A DNA stretch of 59,077 nucleotides from Bacillus sp. NTK071 (GTDB lineage: Bacteria > Bacillota > Bacilli > Bacillales > Guptibacillaceae). Positions 46,691 through 55,222 of the stretch are shown here, in pieces; position 1 is the stretch's first letter; each line of letters starts with the position of its first letter. The translations under genes were made by a program, and so were the position numbers. The notes beneath the pieces were generated by a model. It saw nothing but the letters and a program-made list of their open reading frames with translations. It was not told the DNA's origin and searched no databases. The stretch spans positions 1 through 59,077 of the forward strand of contig NZ_JAFKOI010000018.1 in NCBI RefSeq assembly GCF_017303315.1. Reading direction: 5' to 3'.

Positions 46691-47056
46691 ATGGCACGTA
46701 TTGCTGGTATTGATGTTCCACGCGAAAAGCGCATCGTAATCGCGTTAACTTACGTTTATGGAATCGGTAAAACAACTGCGAAACAAGTTCTAGTTGACGC
46801 TGGTGTTTCTGAAGACACTCGCGTGCGCGACTTAACTGAAGAAGAGCTCGGAAAAATCCGTGAAGTAGTAGACAAAATTAAAGTTGAGGGTGATCTTCGT
46901 CGTGAAATCTCACTTAACATTAAGCGTCTAATCGAAATCGGTTCTTATCGTGGTATCCGCCACCGTCGTGGTCTTCCTGTCCGAGGTCAACATACGAAGA
47001 ACAACTCTCGTACTCGTAAAGGCCCTCGCCGTACAGTAGCTAACAAGAAGAAGTAA
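46691..47056 (+). CDS. rpsM: 30S ribosomal protein S13
   Basis: S13 lies in the 30S head and forms bridges B1a and B1b with the 50S subunit. The 121 residues include [27 protein letters not shown], and the C-terminal tail [21 protein letters not shown] that touches P-site tRNA. AAGGAGGTG precedes the ATG. Confidence 0.97.
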   Translation: MARIAGIDVPREKRIVIALTYVYGIGKTTAKQVLVDAGVSEDTRVRDLTEEELGKIREVVDKIKVEGDLRREISLNIKRLIEIGSYRGIRHRRGLPVRGQHTKNNSRTRKGPRRTVANKKK

Positions 47057-47072
47057 GGGAGGTAATTAACAA

Positions 47073-47468
47073 ATGGCTAAGCAACGTAAAGCAAATACGC
47101 GCAAAAAGCGCGTGAAAAAGAATGTTGAGAGTGGAGTAGCTCATATCCGTTCCACTTTTAACAATACAATCATTACGATTACTGATACTCACGGAAATGC
47201 GATTTCTTGGGCAACTTCCGGAAACATGGGCTTTAAAGGTTCTCGTAAGTCAACTCCATTCGCTGCTCAAATGGCTGCCGAAACTGCAGGTAAAACTGCA
47301 CAGGAGCATGGTATGAAAACTGTAGAAGTTTCTGTTAAAGGCCCTGGAGCTGGTCGTGAAGCTGCTATTCGTGCACTTCAAGCTGTAGGTCTAGAGGTTA
47401 CTGCGATCCGTGACGTAACTCCAGTACCTCATAACGGCTGCCGTCCGCCAAAACGTCGTAGAGTCTAA
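47073..47468 (+). CDS. rpsK: 30S ribosomal protein S11
   Basis: S11 is a platform protein near the E-site codon. The 131-residue product contains [18 protein letters not shown] and the conserved [17 protein letters not shown] and [16 protein letters not shown] end. GGGAGG precedes the ATG. A long structured gap of 244 bases separates it from rpoA. Confidence 0.97.
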   Translation: MAKQRKANTRKKRVKKNVESGVAHIRSTFNNTIITITDTHGNAISWATSGNMGFKGSRKSTPFAAQMAAETAGKTAQEHGMKTVEVSVKGPGAGREAAIRALQAVGLEVTAIRDVTPVPHNGCRPPKRRRV

Positions 47469-47474
47469 TTTAGT

Positions 47475-47533
47475 AGAGAGTTCAAAAACGTAGATGTTCC
47501 CTTCGGGTGAATGCCTGGTTTTGAACAATCTCT
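47475..47533 (+). promoter_or_regulatory. Long hairpin after rpsK
   Basis: AGAGA-GTTCAAAA (47475-47487) pairs with TTTTGAAC-AA-TCTCT (47519-47533), 13 pairs with a two-base bulge. The interior holds a TTCCC-TTCG-GGTGAA mini-hairpin (47497-47511). No T-run follows, so it is not a standard terminator; processing or translational control of rpoA is possible. Confidence 0.55.
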
Positions 47534-47656
47534 TATGGAAAGATTCAATCTATCGGTATACAATTGATGAACATGTCAATAATGATAATGTATAAATTGT
47601 TGACGGTTGACGAATCATAATTAGGTTGTTGGTATTTGAACCACCTAAAGGGATTA

Positions 47657-47683
47657 TTCGGTTAGACTCCTTGTCTAACCGAA
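47657..47683 (+). promoter_or_regulatory. 11-bp perfect hairpin before rpoA
   Basis: TTCGGTTAGAC (47657-47667) pairs exactly with GTCTAACCGAA (47673-47683) around TCCTT. It lies about 15 bases upstream of the rpoA ribosome binding site and has no T-run. Confidence 0.6.
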
Positions 47684-47712
47684 GTTCGACGTTTTGAAGG
47701 AGGGTTTGTTGG

Positions 47713-48657
47713 ATGATCGAAATCGAAAAGCCAAAAATTGAAGCGGTAGCTATCAACGAGGATGCTAAATACGGAAAGTTTGTTGTCGAACCACTAGAGC
47801 GTGGTTATGGAACTACTTTGGGTAACTCCCTACGTCGTATACTGTTATCTTCACTACCTGGTGCTGCTGTTACATCTGTACAAATTGAAGGAGTTCTCCA
47901 TGAGTTCTCTACAGTTGAAGGTGTACACGAGGATGTAACGACTATTATTCTCAATCTTAAGAAGTTAGCTATGAAAGTTTACTCTGAGGAAGAGAAGACA
48001 CTAGTAGTAGATGTTCAGGGACCTGGAACAGTAACAGCTGGTGATATTACTCATGACAGCGACGTGGAGATCTTAAACCCTGACCTTCATATTGCTACCC
48101 TATCTGCAAGTGCACGCTTCCAAATGCGAGTTACTGCAATTCGTGGAAGAGGTTATGTACAAGCGGAAGGAAACAAGAATGATGAACAGCCAATCGGTGT
48201 TATTCCGGTTGACTCAATCTTTACTCCTGTTTCCCGTGTTAACTACCAAGTTGAAAATACACGCGTTGGCCAGGTAACAAATTATGATAAACTAACCCTT
48301 GACGTTTGGACAGATGGCAGCATTCGACCTGAAGAAGCGGTATCGTTAGGCGCAAAGATTTTAAATGAACATTTAAACATTTTTGTTGGTTTAACAGATC
48401 AGGCTCAAAATGCTGAAATCATGGTCGAAAAAGAAGAGGACCAAAAAGAGAAAGTGCTTGAGATGACCATCGAAGAGCTCGATCTCTCAGTTCGTTCATA
48501 TAATTGCCTGAAACGTGCTGGAATTAATACAGTTCAAGAGCTAACTCATAAGTCTGAGGAAGACATGATGAAAGTTCGTAATCTTGGACGTAAGTCACTT
48601 GAAGAAGTACAAGAGAAGCTTGAAGAGCTTGGACTTGGGCTTCGTAACGAAGAATAG
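47713..48657 (+). CDS. rpoA: DNA-directed RNA polymerase subunit alpha
   Basis: Alpha dimers start polymerase assembly, and the C-terminal domain binds UP elements and activators. The 314 residues show the N-terminal assembly domain ([29 protein letters not shown]), a flexible linker near residue 230, and the alpha-CTD with [19 protein letters not shown] and [18 protein letters not shown] precedes the ATG. rplQ follows. Confidence 0.98.
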   Translation: MIEIEKPKIEAVAINEDAKYGKFVVEPLERGYGTTLGNSLRRILLSSLPGAAVTSVQIEGVLHEFSTVEGVHEDVTTIILNLKKLAMKVYSEEEKTLVVDVQGPGTVTAGDITHDSDVEILNPDLHIATLSASARFQMRVTAIRGRGYVQAEGNKNDEQPIGVIPVDSIFTPVSRVNYQVENTRVGQVTNYDKLTLDVWTDGSIRPEEAVSLGAKILNEHLNIFVGLTDQAQNAEIMVEKEEDQKEKVLEMTIEELDLSVRSYNCLKRAGINTVQELTHKSEEDMMKVRNLGRKSLEEVQEKLEELGLGLRNEE

Positions 48658-48703
48658 ATATAGTAGTTGTTGATTTTATAAACAACAAAGGAGGGAATAC
48701 TTC

Positions 48704-49066
48704 ATGGCATACCAAAAGTTAGGTCGTACAAGCGATACGCGTAAAGCGCTATTCCGTGACCTTGTTACAGATTTGATCATCAATGAACGTATTGAAACGA
48801 CAGAATCAAAGGCGAAAGAGCTTCGTTCTTTCATCGATAAAATGATTACGCTTGGTAAACGCGGAGATCTTCACGCACGTCGTCAAGCAGCTTCTTTCAT
48901 CCGTAACGAAGTAGCGGATGCAGAAAGCGGTCAAGATGCAGTTCAAAAGCTATTCAGCGATATCGCTCCTCGTTATGCTGAGCGTCAAGGCGGTTACTCA
49001 CGTATCCGTAAACTTGGACCTCGCCGCGGTGACGGTGCTGAAATGGTTATCATCGAGCTAGTATAA
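48704..49066 (+). CDS. rplQ: 50S ribosomal protein L17
   Basis: L17 sits at the tunnel exit side of the 50S subunit. The 120-residue product begins [20 protein letters not shown] and has [42 protein letters not shown] precedes the ATG. It ends the alpha part of the cluster and is followed by terminators. Confidence 0.97.
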   Translation: MAYQKLGRTSDTRKALFRDLVTDLIINERIETTESKAKELRSFIDKMITLGKRGDLHARRQAASFIRNEVADAESGQDAVQKLFSDIAPRYAERQGGYSRIRKLGPRRGDGAEMVIIELV

Positions 49067-49079
49067 GACGCACTTGATT

Positions 49080-49131
49080 AAAAGGGCGGGACAGGATCTC
49101 GATATTGGATACTGATTCTATGCCCTTTTTT
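49080..49131 (+). terminator. First terminator-like hairpin after rplQ
   Basis: AAAAGGGC (49080-49087) pairs with GCCCTTTT (49122-49129), followed by more T; the loop is unusually long (34 nt). Confidence 0.6.
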
Positions 49132-49195
49132 CGTGCGATTTTATGTAAATTAAAGCGCATGTTCCAAGTGATCGCATGCTGCTTGCCATTACTGA

Positions 49196-49222
49196 AAGCC
49201 TGGCAGATGCCAGGCTTTTTTT
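49196..49222 (+). terminator. Strong terminator after rplQ
   Basis: AAGCCTGGCA-GA-TGCCAGGCTT (49196-49217) with a run of seven T. This is the best stop signal of the S10-spc-alpha cluster. Confidence 0.94.
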
Positions 49223-49250
49223 GCGAAATAAAGCAAGTGACGGCTATACA
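49221..49250 (+). promoter_or_regulatory. Weak promoter candidate for ecfA1
   Basis: TTGCGA (49221-49226) and TATACA (49245-49250) with an 18-bp spacer, starting in the T-run of the previous terminator. A third terminator-like hairpin lies downstream. Confidence 0.35.
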
Positions 49251-49278
49251 GCAGCTTTAAGCGTATGCTGATAGGAAA

Positions 49279-49314
49279 AAGTGGCGGCTTATTCATACTG
49301 CCCCGCCATTTTTT
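49279..49314 (+). terminator. Third terminator-like hairpin, before ecfA1
   Basis: TGGCGG (49282-49287) pairs with CCGCCA (49303-49308), extendable by a G-T and A-T pairs, followed by six T. If the candidate promoter at 49221 is real, this would act as an attenuator in the ecfA1 leader. Confidence 0.65.
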
Positions 49315-49375
49315 CGCACCAGCATACTAGTACTGAAGAGACAGTATGAAACTAGCAGAGGCAGGAGGAAAGAGT

Positions 49376-50215
49376 ATGGAAGAACTGATCTCCGTTCAAA
49401 ATGTATCATTTCGATATCAGGAAGAGCATCCTTACGTCTTAAAAGATGTTGGCTTATCTGTTCAGAAAGGTGAATGGCTTGCGATTGTAGGGCATAATGG
49501 TTCTGGTAAGTCTACGCTTGCGAGACTTCTTAATGGACTGCTTCTACCTGAGAAGGGTGATGTTCTTGTTGAGGGATTTAATAGTAGAGATGAGGAAAGT
49601 ATCTGGGAAATTAGAAGAAGAGTAGGGATTGTTTTTCAGAATCCGGACAACCAATTTGTTGGCACATCTGTTCAGGATGATGTAGCTTTTGGTCTTGAGA
49701 ACAGTGGAATGCCACGTCAGAAGATGCTTGAGCGGATATCTGAGAGTGTTAAAAAAGTAAGGATGGAAGATTTCCTTGATCAAGAACCGCATCGCTTATC
49801 TGGTGGACAGAAGCAGCGTGTTGCTATAGCAGGTATTATTGCATTAAGACCTTCCATCGTTATTCTAGACGAGGCTACATCTATGCTTGATCCTGCAGGA
49901 CGCAAAGAAGTTTTACAAACGATGCGTGAGTTAAAAGAAGAAGAAGGTATGACGGTAATATCAATTACTCATGATCTTGAAGAGGCGGCTCGTGCTGATC
50001 GAATGATAGTGATGAACGCTGGCGAAGTAATTGATGAGGGTCTACCTGTGGATGTGTTCGAAAAAGGTGACATGCTTGAGAAGATTGGACTTGATCTTCC
50101 GTTTCCATTGCAGGTGCAACGAGCTCTTCGTGAAAAAGGGTATGATTTCTCGAAGCTTACTTTATCACAGGAGGAGCTGGTAAACGAGCTATGGACATTA
50201 CAGTTAAAGGGTTAG
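49376..50215 (+). CDS. ecfA1: ECF transporter ATPase EcfA1
   Basis: One of two ATPases that, with EcfT, form the shared energising module of group II ECF vitamin importers; separate S components bind substrates such as riboflavin or biotin. The 279 residues have Walker A GHNGSGKST (about 38-46), Q-loop FQNPDNQ, signature LSGGQKQRVAIAG, and Walker B VILDEATSMLDP. I chose the ATG at 49376 after AGGAGGA; the ATG at 49346 is upstream of that site. Overlaps ecfA2 by 25 bases. Confidence 0.95.
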   Translation: MEELISVQNVSFRYQEEHPYVLKDVGLSVQKGEWLAIVGHNGSGKSTLARLLNGLLLPEKGDVLVEGFNSRDEESIWEIRRRVGIVFQNPDNQFVGTSVQDDVAFGLENSGMPRQKMLERISESVKKVRMEDFLDQEPHRLSGGQKQRVAIAGIIALRPSIVILDEATSMLDPAGRKEVLQTMRELKEEEGMTVISITHDLEEAARADRMIVMNAGEVIDEGLPVDVFEKGDMLEKIGLDLPFPLQVQRALREKGYDFSKLTLSQEELVNELWTLQLKG

Positions 50216-51060
50216 AGCATTCCTATAATCGAGGAACACCTTTCGAACGAAATGCACTTATGGACATTAATCTTTCTATACCATCTGGCACGTTTCAAAC
50301 CATTATAGGACATACAGGCTCAGGTAAGTCTACGTTGATTCAACATCTCAATGGGCTTCTTAAACCAACAGCAGGAAGTATTCAGATTGGTGACTTTCTT
50401 ATTCGAGCGGGTGAGAAGGATAAGCGGTTAAAGGCTTTAAGAAAGCATGTAGGCATCGTGTTCCAATATCCTGAACATCAATTGTTTGAGGAAACGATTG
50501 AGAAGGACATCATTTTTGGCCCACTTAATTTTGGTGTGCCTATTGAAGAAGCAAAAGAGCGTGCTGCAAGACTTATTACTCAGGTGGGGTTAGATGAATC
50601 TTATCTTGAAAGATCACCTTTTGATTTAAGTGGTGGTCAGATGAGACGTGTGGCTATTGCAGGTGTACTTGCAATGAAGCCATCCATTCTTATTCTCGAT
50701 GAACCGACTGCTGGACTTGATCCACGTGGAAGGCGAGAGATTATGGGGCTATTTTATCGTCTGCATCAAGAAGAGGGGCTGACTACAATATTGGTCACTC
50801 ATAGTATGGAGGATGCAGCGCGTTATTCTGATAATATCGTGATTATGGAAAAGGGCGGAGTTGCTCTACAGGGAAATGCAGAACACATTTTTGCTGATTC
50901 AGAGGCCTTGAAGGCTTTAAGTTTGGATGTCCCTGAAACGGTGCAATTTATCCATCGTCTCGAAGAGCGTTTCAATCGAAAGCTACCTCAAAGTGTATTT
51001 ACGTTGGATGCAGCTGTAGATGCAGCGTTAACTATTTTGCAAAAGGGGGAAACGTCCTGA
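50191..51060 (+). CDS. ecfA2: ECF transporter ATPase EcfA2
   Basis: Second ATPase of the ECF module, 289 residues. Walker A is GHTGSGKST (about 40-48), the Q-loop FQYPEHQLFEET is the EcfA2 type, the signature is LSGGQMRRVAIAG, and Walker B LILDEPTAGLDP. The ATG at 50191 follows ACAGGAGGAG inside ecfA1. The last base of the stop is the first of the ecfT start (TGATG). Confidence 0.95.
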   Translation: MDITVKGLEHSYNRGTPFERNALMDINLSIPSGTFQTIIGHTGSGKSTLIQHLNGLLKPTAGSIQIGDFLIRAGEKDKRLKALRKHVGIVFQYPEHQLFEETIEKDIIFGPLNFGVPIEEAKERAARLITQVGLDESYLERSPFDLSGGQMRRVAIAGVLAMKPSILILDEPTAGLDPRGRREIMGLFYRLHQEEGLTTILVTHSMEDAARYSDNIVIMEKGGVALQGNAEHIFADSEALKALSLDVPETVQFIHRLEERFNRKLPQSVFTLDAAVDAALTILQKGETS

Positions 51061-51854
51061 TGCAAAACATAATTATCGGGCAGTACGTTCCTGGGGAGTC
51101 TTATATTCATAAACTAGACCCCAGGGCTAAGCTTTTAACTGCTTTTCTATTCGTCATTATTGTATTCCTAGCTAACAATTGGTTAACGTATGCGTTACTC
51201 GGAGCGTTTACATTGATTGCTGTTTTGGTATCAAGACTACCATTACGATATATTTACAACGGATTAAAGCCTATTCTTCTTGTTATCATACTCACCTTCC
51301 TGCTGCATGTGTTCTTAACAAAAGAAGGTCCGTTACTGTTCGATTTGGGATTTCTTAAAGTGTATGAAGGCGGTGTGCAGCAAGGGATATTTATTTCATT
51401 ACGTCTTCTTTTCTTAATTATGATTACATCACTCTTAACTCTAACAACAACACCGATTGATATTACGGTTGGTATTGAAACCTTACTTGGCCCGATGAAG
51501 AAAATCGGCCTTCCCGTTCATGAATTTGCATTGATGATGTCAATTGCACTTAGGTTCATTCCGACACTTCTTGAGGAAACCGAGAAAATCATGAAAGCAC
51601 AATCTGCACGGGGGGCGCAGTTCTCCACAGGACCAATTAAAGACCGCTTGAAAAGCATTGTTCCTCTTCTCGTTCCACTCTTTGTCAGTGCGTTTAAACG
51701 TGCAGAAGATTTGGCGATGGCGATGGAAGCTAGAGGGTACCGTGGTGGTGAAGGCAGAACGAGCATTCGGTTACTGAAATGGTCTGGAAAGGATACAACT
51801 CTATTTATTATATTACTGATCCTAAGTATTGGTTTACTTCTGTTGAGAAGTTAA
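51060..51854 (+). CDS. ecfT: ECF transporter transmembrane protein EcfT
   Basis: EcfT is the membrane scaffold that couples the two ATPases to S components. The 264 residues begin with GQYVPGESYIHKLDPRAKLL, have about five to six hydrophobic spans, and carry the two Ala-Arg-Gly coupling motifs near AQSARGAQF and AMEARGYRGG. AAAGGGGGAAACG at the end of ecfA2 precedes the ATG. No S component gene is in the window. Confidence 0.95.
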   Translation: MQNIIIGQYVPGESYIHKLDPRAKLLTAFLFVIIVFLANNWLTYALLGAFTLIAVLVSRLPLRYIYNGLKPILLVIILTFLLHVFLTKEGPLLFDLGFLKVYEGGVQQGIFISLRLLFLIMITSLLTLTTTPIDITVGIETLLGPMKKIGLPVHEFALMMSIALRFIPTLLEETEKIMKAQSARGAQFSTGPIKDRLKSIVPLLVPLFVSAFKRAEDLAMAMEARGYRGGEGRTSIRLLKWSGKDTTLFIILLILSIGLLLLRS

Positions 51855-51864
51855 GGGGGATGTC

Positions 51865-52605
51865 ATGCAAAGGATTAAAATGACGATATCGTATGATGGT
51901 ACTGCATTTAATGGTTATCAAATACAGCCCAATGGCCGTACAGTCCAAGAAGAGGTGCAGAGAGCTTTAAAACAGATGCACAAAGGGCAATTGATTCACG
52001 TGACTGGATCAGGCAGAACGGATGCCCGTGTGCACGCTGCAGGGCAGGTCATTCATTTTGACACACCGCTTTCTATCCCGTTGGATAATTGGACGAGAGC
52101 GTTAAATACGCAGCTGCCAGCGGATGTGCGTGTGTTACGAACCGAGACAGTACCTGAAGATTTTCATGCTAGGTATCACGTTGTGCGAAAGACGTATCAC
52201 TACCGTGTGAATAACCGTGCCGCCTTTGATGTTTTTCGTAGAAACTATGCAGTGCACGAGGCTCGTGAATTGGATATAGGCGACATGAGAATGGCTGCTG
52301 CACATCTTATTGGAGAGCATGATTTCACATCATTTTGTTCTGCCAAAACAGATGTGAAAGATAAAGTCCGCACAATCTACCGGATTGATATTGAAGAAGA
52401 AAATGATGAACTCATTTTTACATTTGAAGGTAGTGGATTTCTATATAATATGGTTCGCATTTTGATGGGGACGTTCCTAGAGGTTGGTAGAGGAGATCGT
52501 CAAGCTGATGAATTGCCTTCTATCCTTGAAGCTCAAGATCGTAGTAGGGCTGGTAAGACTGCGCCTCCCCACGGACTCTATTTATGGGAAGTCTCTTATT
52601 CTTAG
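51865..52605 (+). CDS. truA: tRNA pseudouridine synthase A
   Basis: TruA makes pseudouridine at positions 38-40 of the tRNA anticodon stem. The 246 residues have the catalytic aspartate in SGRTDARVHA (Asp53), HARYHVVRKTY, HDFTSFCSAKTDVKDKVRTI, and the end GFLYNMVRILMGT and APPHGLYLW. The residue two after the catalytic Asp is Arg where most family members have Gly; other Bacillus enzymes vary here too. AAGGGGGATG precedes the ATG. Confidence 0.96.
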   Translation: MQRIKMTISYDGTAFNGYQIQPNGRTVQEEVQRALKQMHKGQLIHVTGSGRTDARVHAAGQVIHFDTPLSIPLDNWTRALNTQLPADVRVLRTETVPEDFHARYHVVRKTYHYRVNNRAAFDVFRRNYAVHEARELDIGDMRMAAAHLIGEHDFTSFCSAKTDVKDKVRTIYRIDIEEENDELIFTFEGSGFLYNMVRILMGTFLEVGRGDRQADELPSILEAQDRSRAGKTAPPHGLYLWEVSYS

Positions 52606-52606
52606 G

Positions 52607-52699
52607 CTATGTTAGCTCATATTGTTGATTTCTCGATTTTTGGCTCATTCGAGTGAGACCTTAGTTTCACTTGCCTTTCAGCTCTGCTCACTAACATAG
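52607..52699 (+). other. Large stem-loop region between truA and rplM
   Basis: CTATGTTAG (52607-52615), which starts just after the truA stop, pairs exactly with CTAACATAG (52691-52699). The 75-nt interior holds CTCA/TGAG and GTGA/TCAC mini-stems. There is no clear T-run. It could be a terminator, a processing site or a small RNA. Confidence 0.5.
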
Positions 52700-52735
52700 T
52701 CTATTCTTAAAAAGGAATAGAAAGTTATCAAACAC

Positions 52736-52764
52736 TTGACATTTCCGCCCACGTATTATAAGAT
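52736..52764 (+). promoter_or_regulatory. SigA-type promoter of rplM-rpsI
   Basis: Consensus TTGACA (52736-52741) and TAAGAT (52759-52764) with a 17-bp spacer, about 115 bases before rplM. Confidence 0.8.
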
Positions 52765-52769
52765 ATTCT

Positions 52770-52866
52770 TTGGTATTTCTACATCCACTTGCCCCGGATT
52801 TAGAAATCTGACTGACAACTGACAATGAATATTCTGTGCTAGTTTTAAAATAAATTGGATTGATTT
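52770..52866 (+). promoter_or_regulatory. Putative L13 leader RNA
   Basis: The ~100-base untranslated region after the promoter has an ATTTCT/AGAAAT pair (about 52774-52779 with 52801-52806) around CACTTGCCCC, then CTGACTGACAACTGACA. Bacilli have a known L13 leader at this exact place (rplM); I assign it by position and the hairpin, not by a model match. Confidence 0.45.
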
Positions 52867-52880
52867 TAGGAGGGAAACTC

Positions 52881-53318
52881 ATGCGTACAACATTTATGGC
52901 TAAAGGCCACGAAGTAGAACGTAAATGGTATATCGTTGACGCTGAAGGTCAAACACTTGGCCGTCTTGCAAGTGAAGTAGCAGCGATCCTACGCGGTAAA
53001 AATAAAGTAACTTTCACACCTCACGTGGACACTGGTGATCATGTGATCATCCTTAACGCTGAGAAAATTGAACTAACTGGTAACAAACTTAATGACAAGA
53101 TGTACTACCGTCATAGTGGACACCCAGGTGGTTTGAAATCAAGAAATGCTCTAGAAATGCGTACTAACCGTTCTGAGCAAATGCTTGAACTTGCAATCAA
53201 AGGCATGCTTCCAAAGAACAGCCTTGGTCGCCAAATGATTAAGAAGCTTCATGTATTCGCTGGTAGCGAGCACAATCACCAGGCTCAACAGCCTGAAAAA
53301 TACGAACTAAGAGGTTAA
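52881..53318 (+). CDS. rplM: 50S ribosomal protein L13
   Basis: L13 is an early 50S assembly protein and autoregulator in some bacteria. The 145-residue product begins [23 protein letters not shown] and contains the signature [36 protein letters not shown] in its usual place. I use the ATG at 52881 after TAGGAGGG; an ATT/ATG start at 52860 lies upstream of that site. Confidence 0.97.
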   Translation: MRTTFMAKGHEVERKWYIVDAEGQTLGRLASEVAAILRGKNKVTFTPHVDTGDHVIILNAEKIELTGNKLNDKMYYRHSGHPGGLKSRNALEMRTNRSEQMLELAIKGMLPKNSLGRQMIKKLHVFAGSEHNHQAQQPEKYELRG

Positions 53319-53337
53319 TTAAAAGGAGGGAATCAAC

Positions 53338-53730
53338 TTGGCACAAGTACAATACAACGGCACTGGCCGACGTAAAAACTCTGTAGCACGCGTACGTTTA
53401 CTTCCTGGTAACGGACGTATGGTTATTAACAACCGTGAAATCGATGACTATTTCGATCTTGAAACACTAAAGCTTATCTCTAAGCAACCACTAGTTGAAA
53501 CTGGTACTGAAGGCACTTACGATATCTTTGTAAATGTTAACGGTGGTGGATTCACTGGACAAGCGGGCGCAATCCGTCACGGTATCGCTCGTGCACTACT
53601 TCAAGCTGATCCGGAATCACGCGCTACACTTAAGAGCGCTGGCTTCCTAACTCGTGATGCTCGTATGAAAGAACGTAAGAAATACGGTCTTAAAGCAGCA
53701 CGTCGTGCACCTCAGTTCTCGAAGCGTTAA
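53338..53730 (+). CDS. rpsI: 30S ribosomal protein S9
   Basis: S9's C-terminal tail contacts P-site tRNA. The 130 residues begin [20 protein letters not shown] and end [14 protein letters not shown] with the conserved terminal arginine. The start is TTG, eight bases after AAAAGGAGGG. Followed by the operon terminator. Confidence 0.97.
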   Translation: MAQVQYNGTGRRKNSVARVRLLPGNGRMVINNREIDDYFDLETLKLISKQPLVETGTEGTYDIFVNVNGGGFTGQAGAIRHGIARALLQADPESRATLKSAGFLTRDARMKERKKYGLKAARRAPQFSKR

Positions 53731-53744
53731 TTCTATTATTTCAA

Positions 53745-53776
53745 AACCTCTGGCTTTCAAAAGCCGGGGGTTTTTT
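53745..53776 (+). terminator. Terminator of rplM-rpsI
   Basis: AACCTCTGGCTT pairs with AAGCCGGGGGTT (53745-53772, two G-T pairs) followed by six T. Confidence 0.92.
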
Positions 53777-53881
53777 GTTGTTTATTAATGGTGTGAACTG
53801 AATGAATTACCAGTTCATTTACCGCATACTCTATGACGCTCGAAAGAGACTAAAGCATAATAAGTCGAGAGGATGGGTGAC

Positions 53882-54319
53882 ATGGACAACGTTATTACCG
53901 TCTTTAAAGAACGCCAGCGTCATAAGCGCCTTGAATTCGAGCGGAGAATACTAATTGAAATATCACTAAAAGAGTTATCAGATAATATTACAGAAATGTT
54001 TTCTCCTTTCTTCTCTGAAGCGATTCTTTATAAAGGCGATGTTGAGAATGTTTGTATGGACATTGCAATCGAAGCCTATTTATTAGGAGCGGAGTATAGT
54101 AAATTCTCATGCAATGGTGAATCAATGGAAGCGGTACACCGGCGTTGTTTTAAACTTGAAAAAGCCCTTATTGATGCCTTGTTCGATTATTGGCTCTTTT
54201 GGAAGACTTCTGCTGGATATGAAGAATCACTTCACTTAACCTGTGATGTGTTTGTTTCGAACTGGTGGAAGGCAGGGTGTGAAAAAGGGGTCATGAGACG
54301 TCGTCTTCGTCTTCAATAA
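53882..54319 (+). CDS. ybaK: YbaK-like protein of unknown function (DUF2521)
   Basis: A 145-residue soluble, mostly helical protein, recognised by position and by the pattern AIEAYLLGAEYSKF...GESMEAV...FDYWLFW...WWKAGCEKG, similar to B. subtilis YbaK. No catalytic motif is visible, and I do not assign a function. I chose the ATG at 53882, nine bases after GAGAGG; the ATG at 53873 abuts that site. It precedes cwlD as in B. subtilis, where ybaJ also lies nearby; ybaJ is absent here. Confidence 0.8.
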   Translation: MDNVITVFKERQRHKRLEFERRILIEISLKELSDNITEMFSPFFSEAILYKGDVENVCMDIAIEAYLLGAEYSKFSCNGESMEAVHRRCFKLEKALIDALFDYWLFWKTSAGYEESLHLTCDVFVSNWWKAGCEKGVMRRRLRLQ

Positions 54320-54395
54320 ACGCTCAGGTTCCAAGACTATTTCCCTCACTTGTCCCATATAGATACTATAGGACAGAATAGAGGGTGGTGTTGGT

Positions 54396-55109
54396 ATGAA
54401 AAAGTGGTCGAAGCGGTTGGGGGTTGCGGCTGGTGTATTTGTATTGTTATTTATTATTAATTACAAATTTGCGATTGATTCATCCTGGGATGCCTGGCAT
54501 CTTCCCTTATCCGGGCAAATCATTGTAATTGATCCGGGTCATGGTGGCCCGGATGGAGGTGCAGTAGGTAACAATGTGGTAGAGAAAGATATTGCGCTAA
54601 AGGTATCTCTCAAATTGCGTGATTACCTTCAGGAAGCTGGAGCACTTGTTATCATGACTCGTGAGACTGATACTGACTTAGCATCAGAGAATACGAAGGG
54701 TCTTAGCAATCGTAAATCAGAAGATCTAAGAGAACGTGTTAGACTTGTGAATGATTCAAGTAACGATTTGTTTATTAGCATTCATTTAAATGCCATTCCT
54801 TCTTCGAAGTGGAGCGGTGCACAAACGTTTTATAATCCAACCAATGAACAGAGTCAAGCGCTATCGCGGTTCATACAATCTGAGATTAAACGAAACCTTG
54901 AGAATACTAATCGTCTTGCTAAGAATTTGGATAGTGTCTATTTATTGAAGCAAGCTGAGATTCCTGGAGCACTTGTAGAGGTAGGGTTTCTATCAAATCC
55001 TACGGAGCGGGAGTTATTAAATACAGAAGCATATCAAAATAAAGTTGCGGCTTCCATATATCAAGGGATCATTCGCTATTCCACAAACGAACCAGTGCCT
55101 GAAGAATAG
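54396..55109 (+). CDS. cwlD: Germination-specific N-acetylmuramoyl-L-alanine amidase CwlD
   Basis: CwlD removes peptide side chains during spore cortex synthesis so that muramic-delta-lactam can form, which is needed for germination. The 237-residue protein has an N-terminal membrane anchor or signal (about 8-24) and an Amidase_3 domain: IVIDPGHGGPDGGAVG (first zinc His and nearby Glu in VEKDIAL), DLFISIHLNA (second zinc His) and the catalytic Glu in LVEVGFLSN. The ATG follows GGGTGGTG. A TGTCC...GGACA dyad (54351-54375) lies just upstream. Confidence 0.95.
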   Translation: MKKWSKRLGVAAGVFVLLFIINYKFAIDSSWDAWHLPLSGQIIVIDPGHGGPDGGAVGNNVVEKDIALKVSLKLRDYLQEAGALVIMTRETDTDLASENTKGLSNRKSEDLRERVRLVNDSSNDLFISIHLNAIPSSKWSGAQTFYNPTNEQSQALSRFIQSEIKRNLENTNRLAKNLDSVYLLKQAEIPGALVEVGFLSNPTERELLNTEAYQNKVAASIYQGIIRYSTNEPVPEE

Positions 55110-55177
55110 GTGCTGGTTTTGCTTACTATTCAATAAAACATCCAATAAACAGGAGGGTCAAAGTTCTCTGAATGATG

Positions 55178-55186
55178 TGTTATACT
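55178..55186 (+). promoter_or_regulatory. Extended -10 promoter of salA
   Basis: TGT-TATACT, an extended -10 element, 36 bases before the start codon; the -35 region (TCAAAG, 55158-55163) is poor. Confidence 0.5.
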
Positions 55187-55222
55187 AACAATGTAATCGA
55201 ATTCAGAGAAGGTGGTGCCTCC

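Noticed and set aside
47564-47629. Promoter before rpoA
   Set aside because: Several TTGACG/TTGATG and GATAAT-like boxes exist, but none has a 16-18 bp spacing to a partner.
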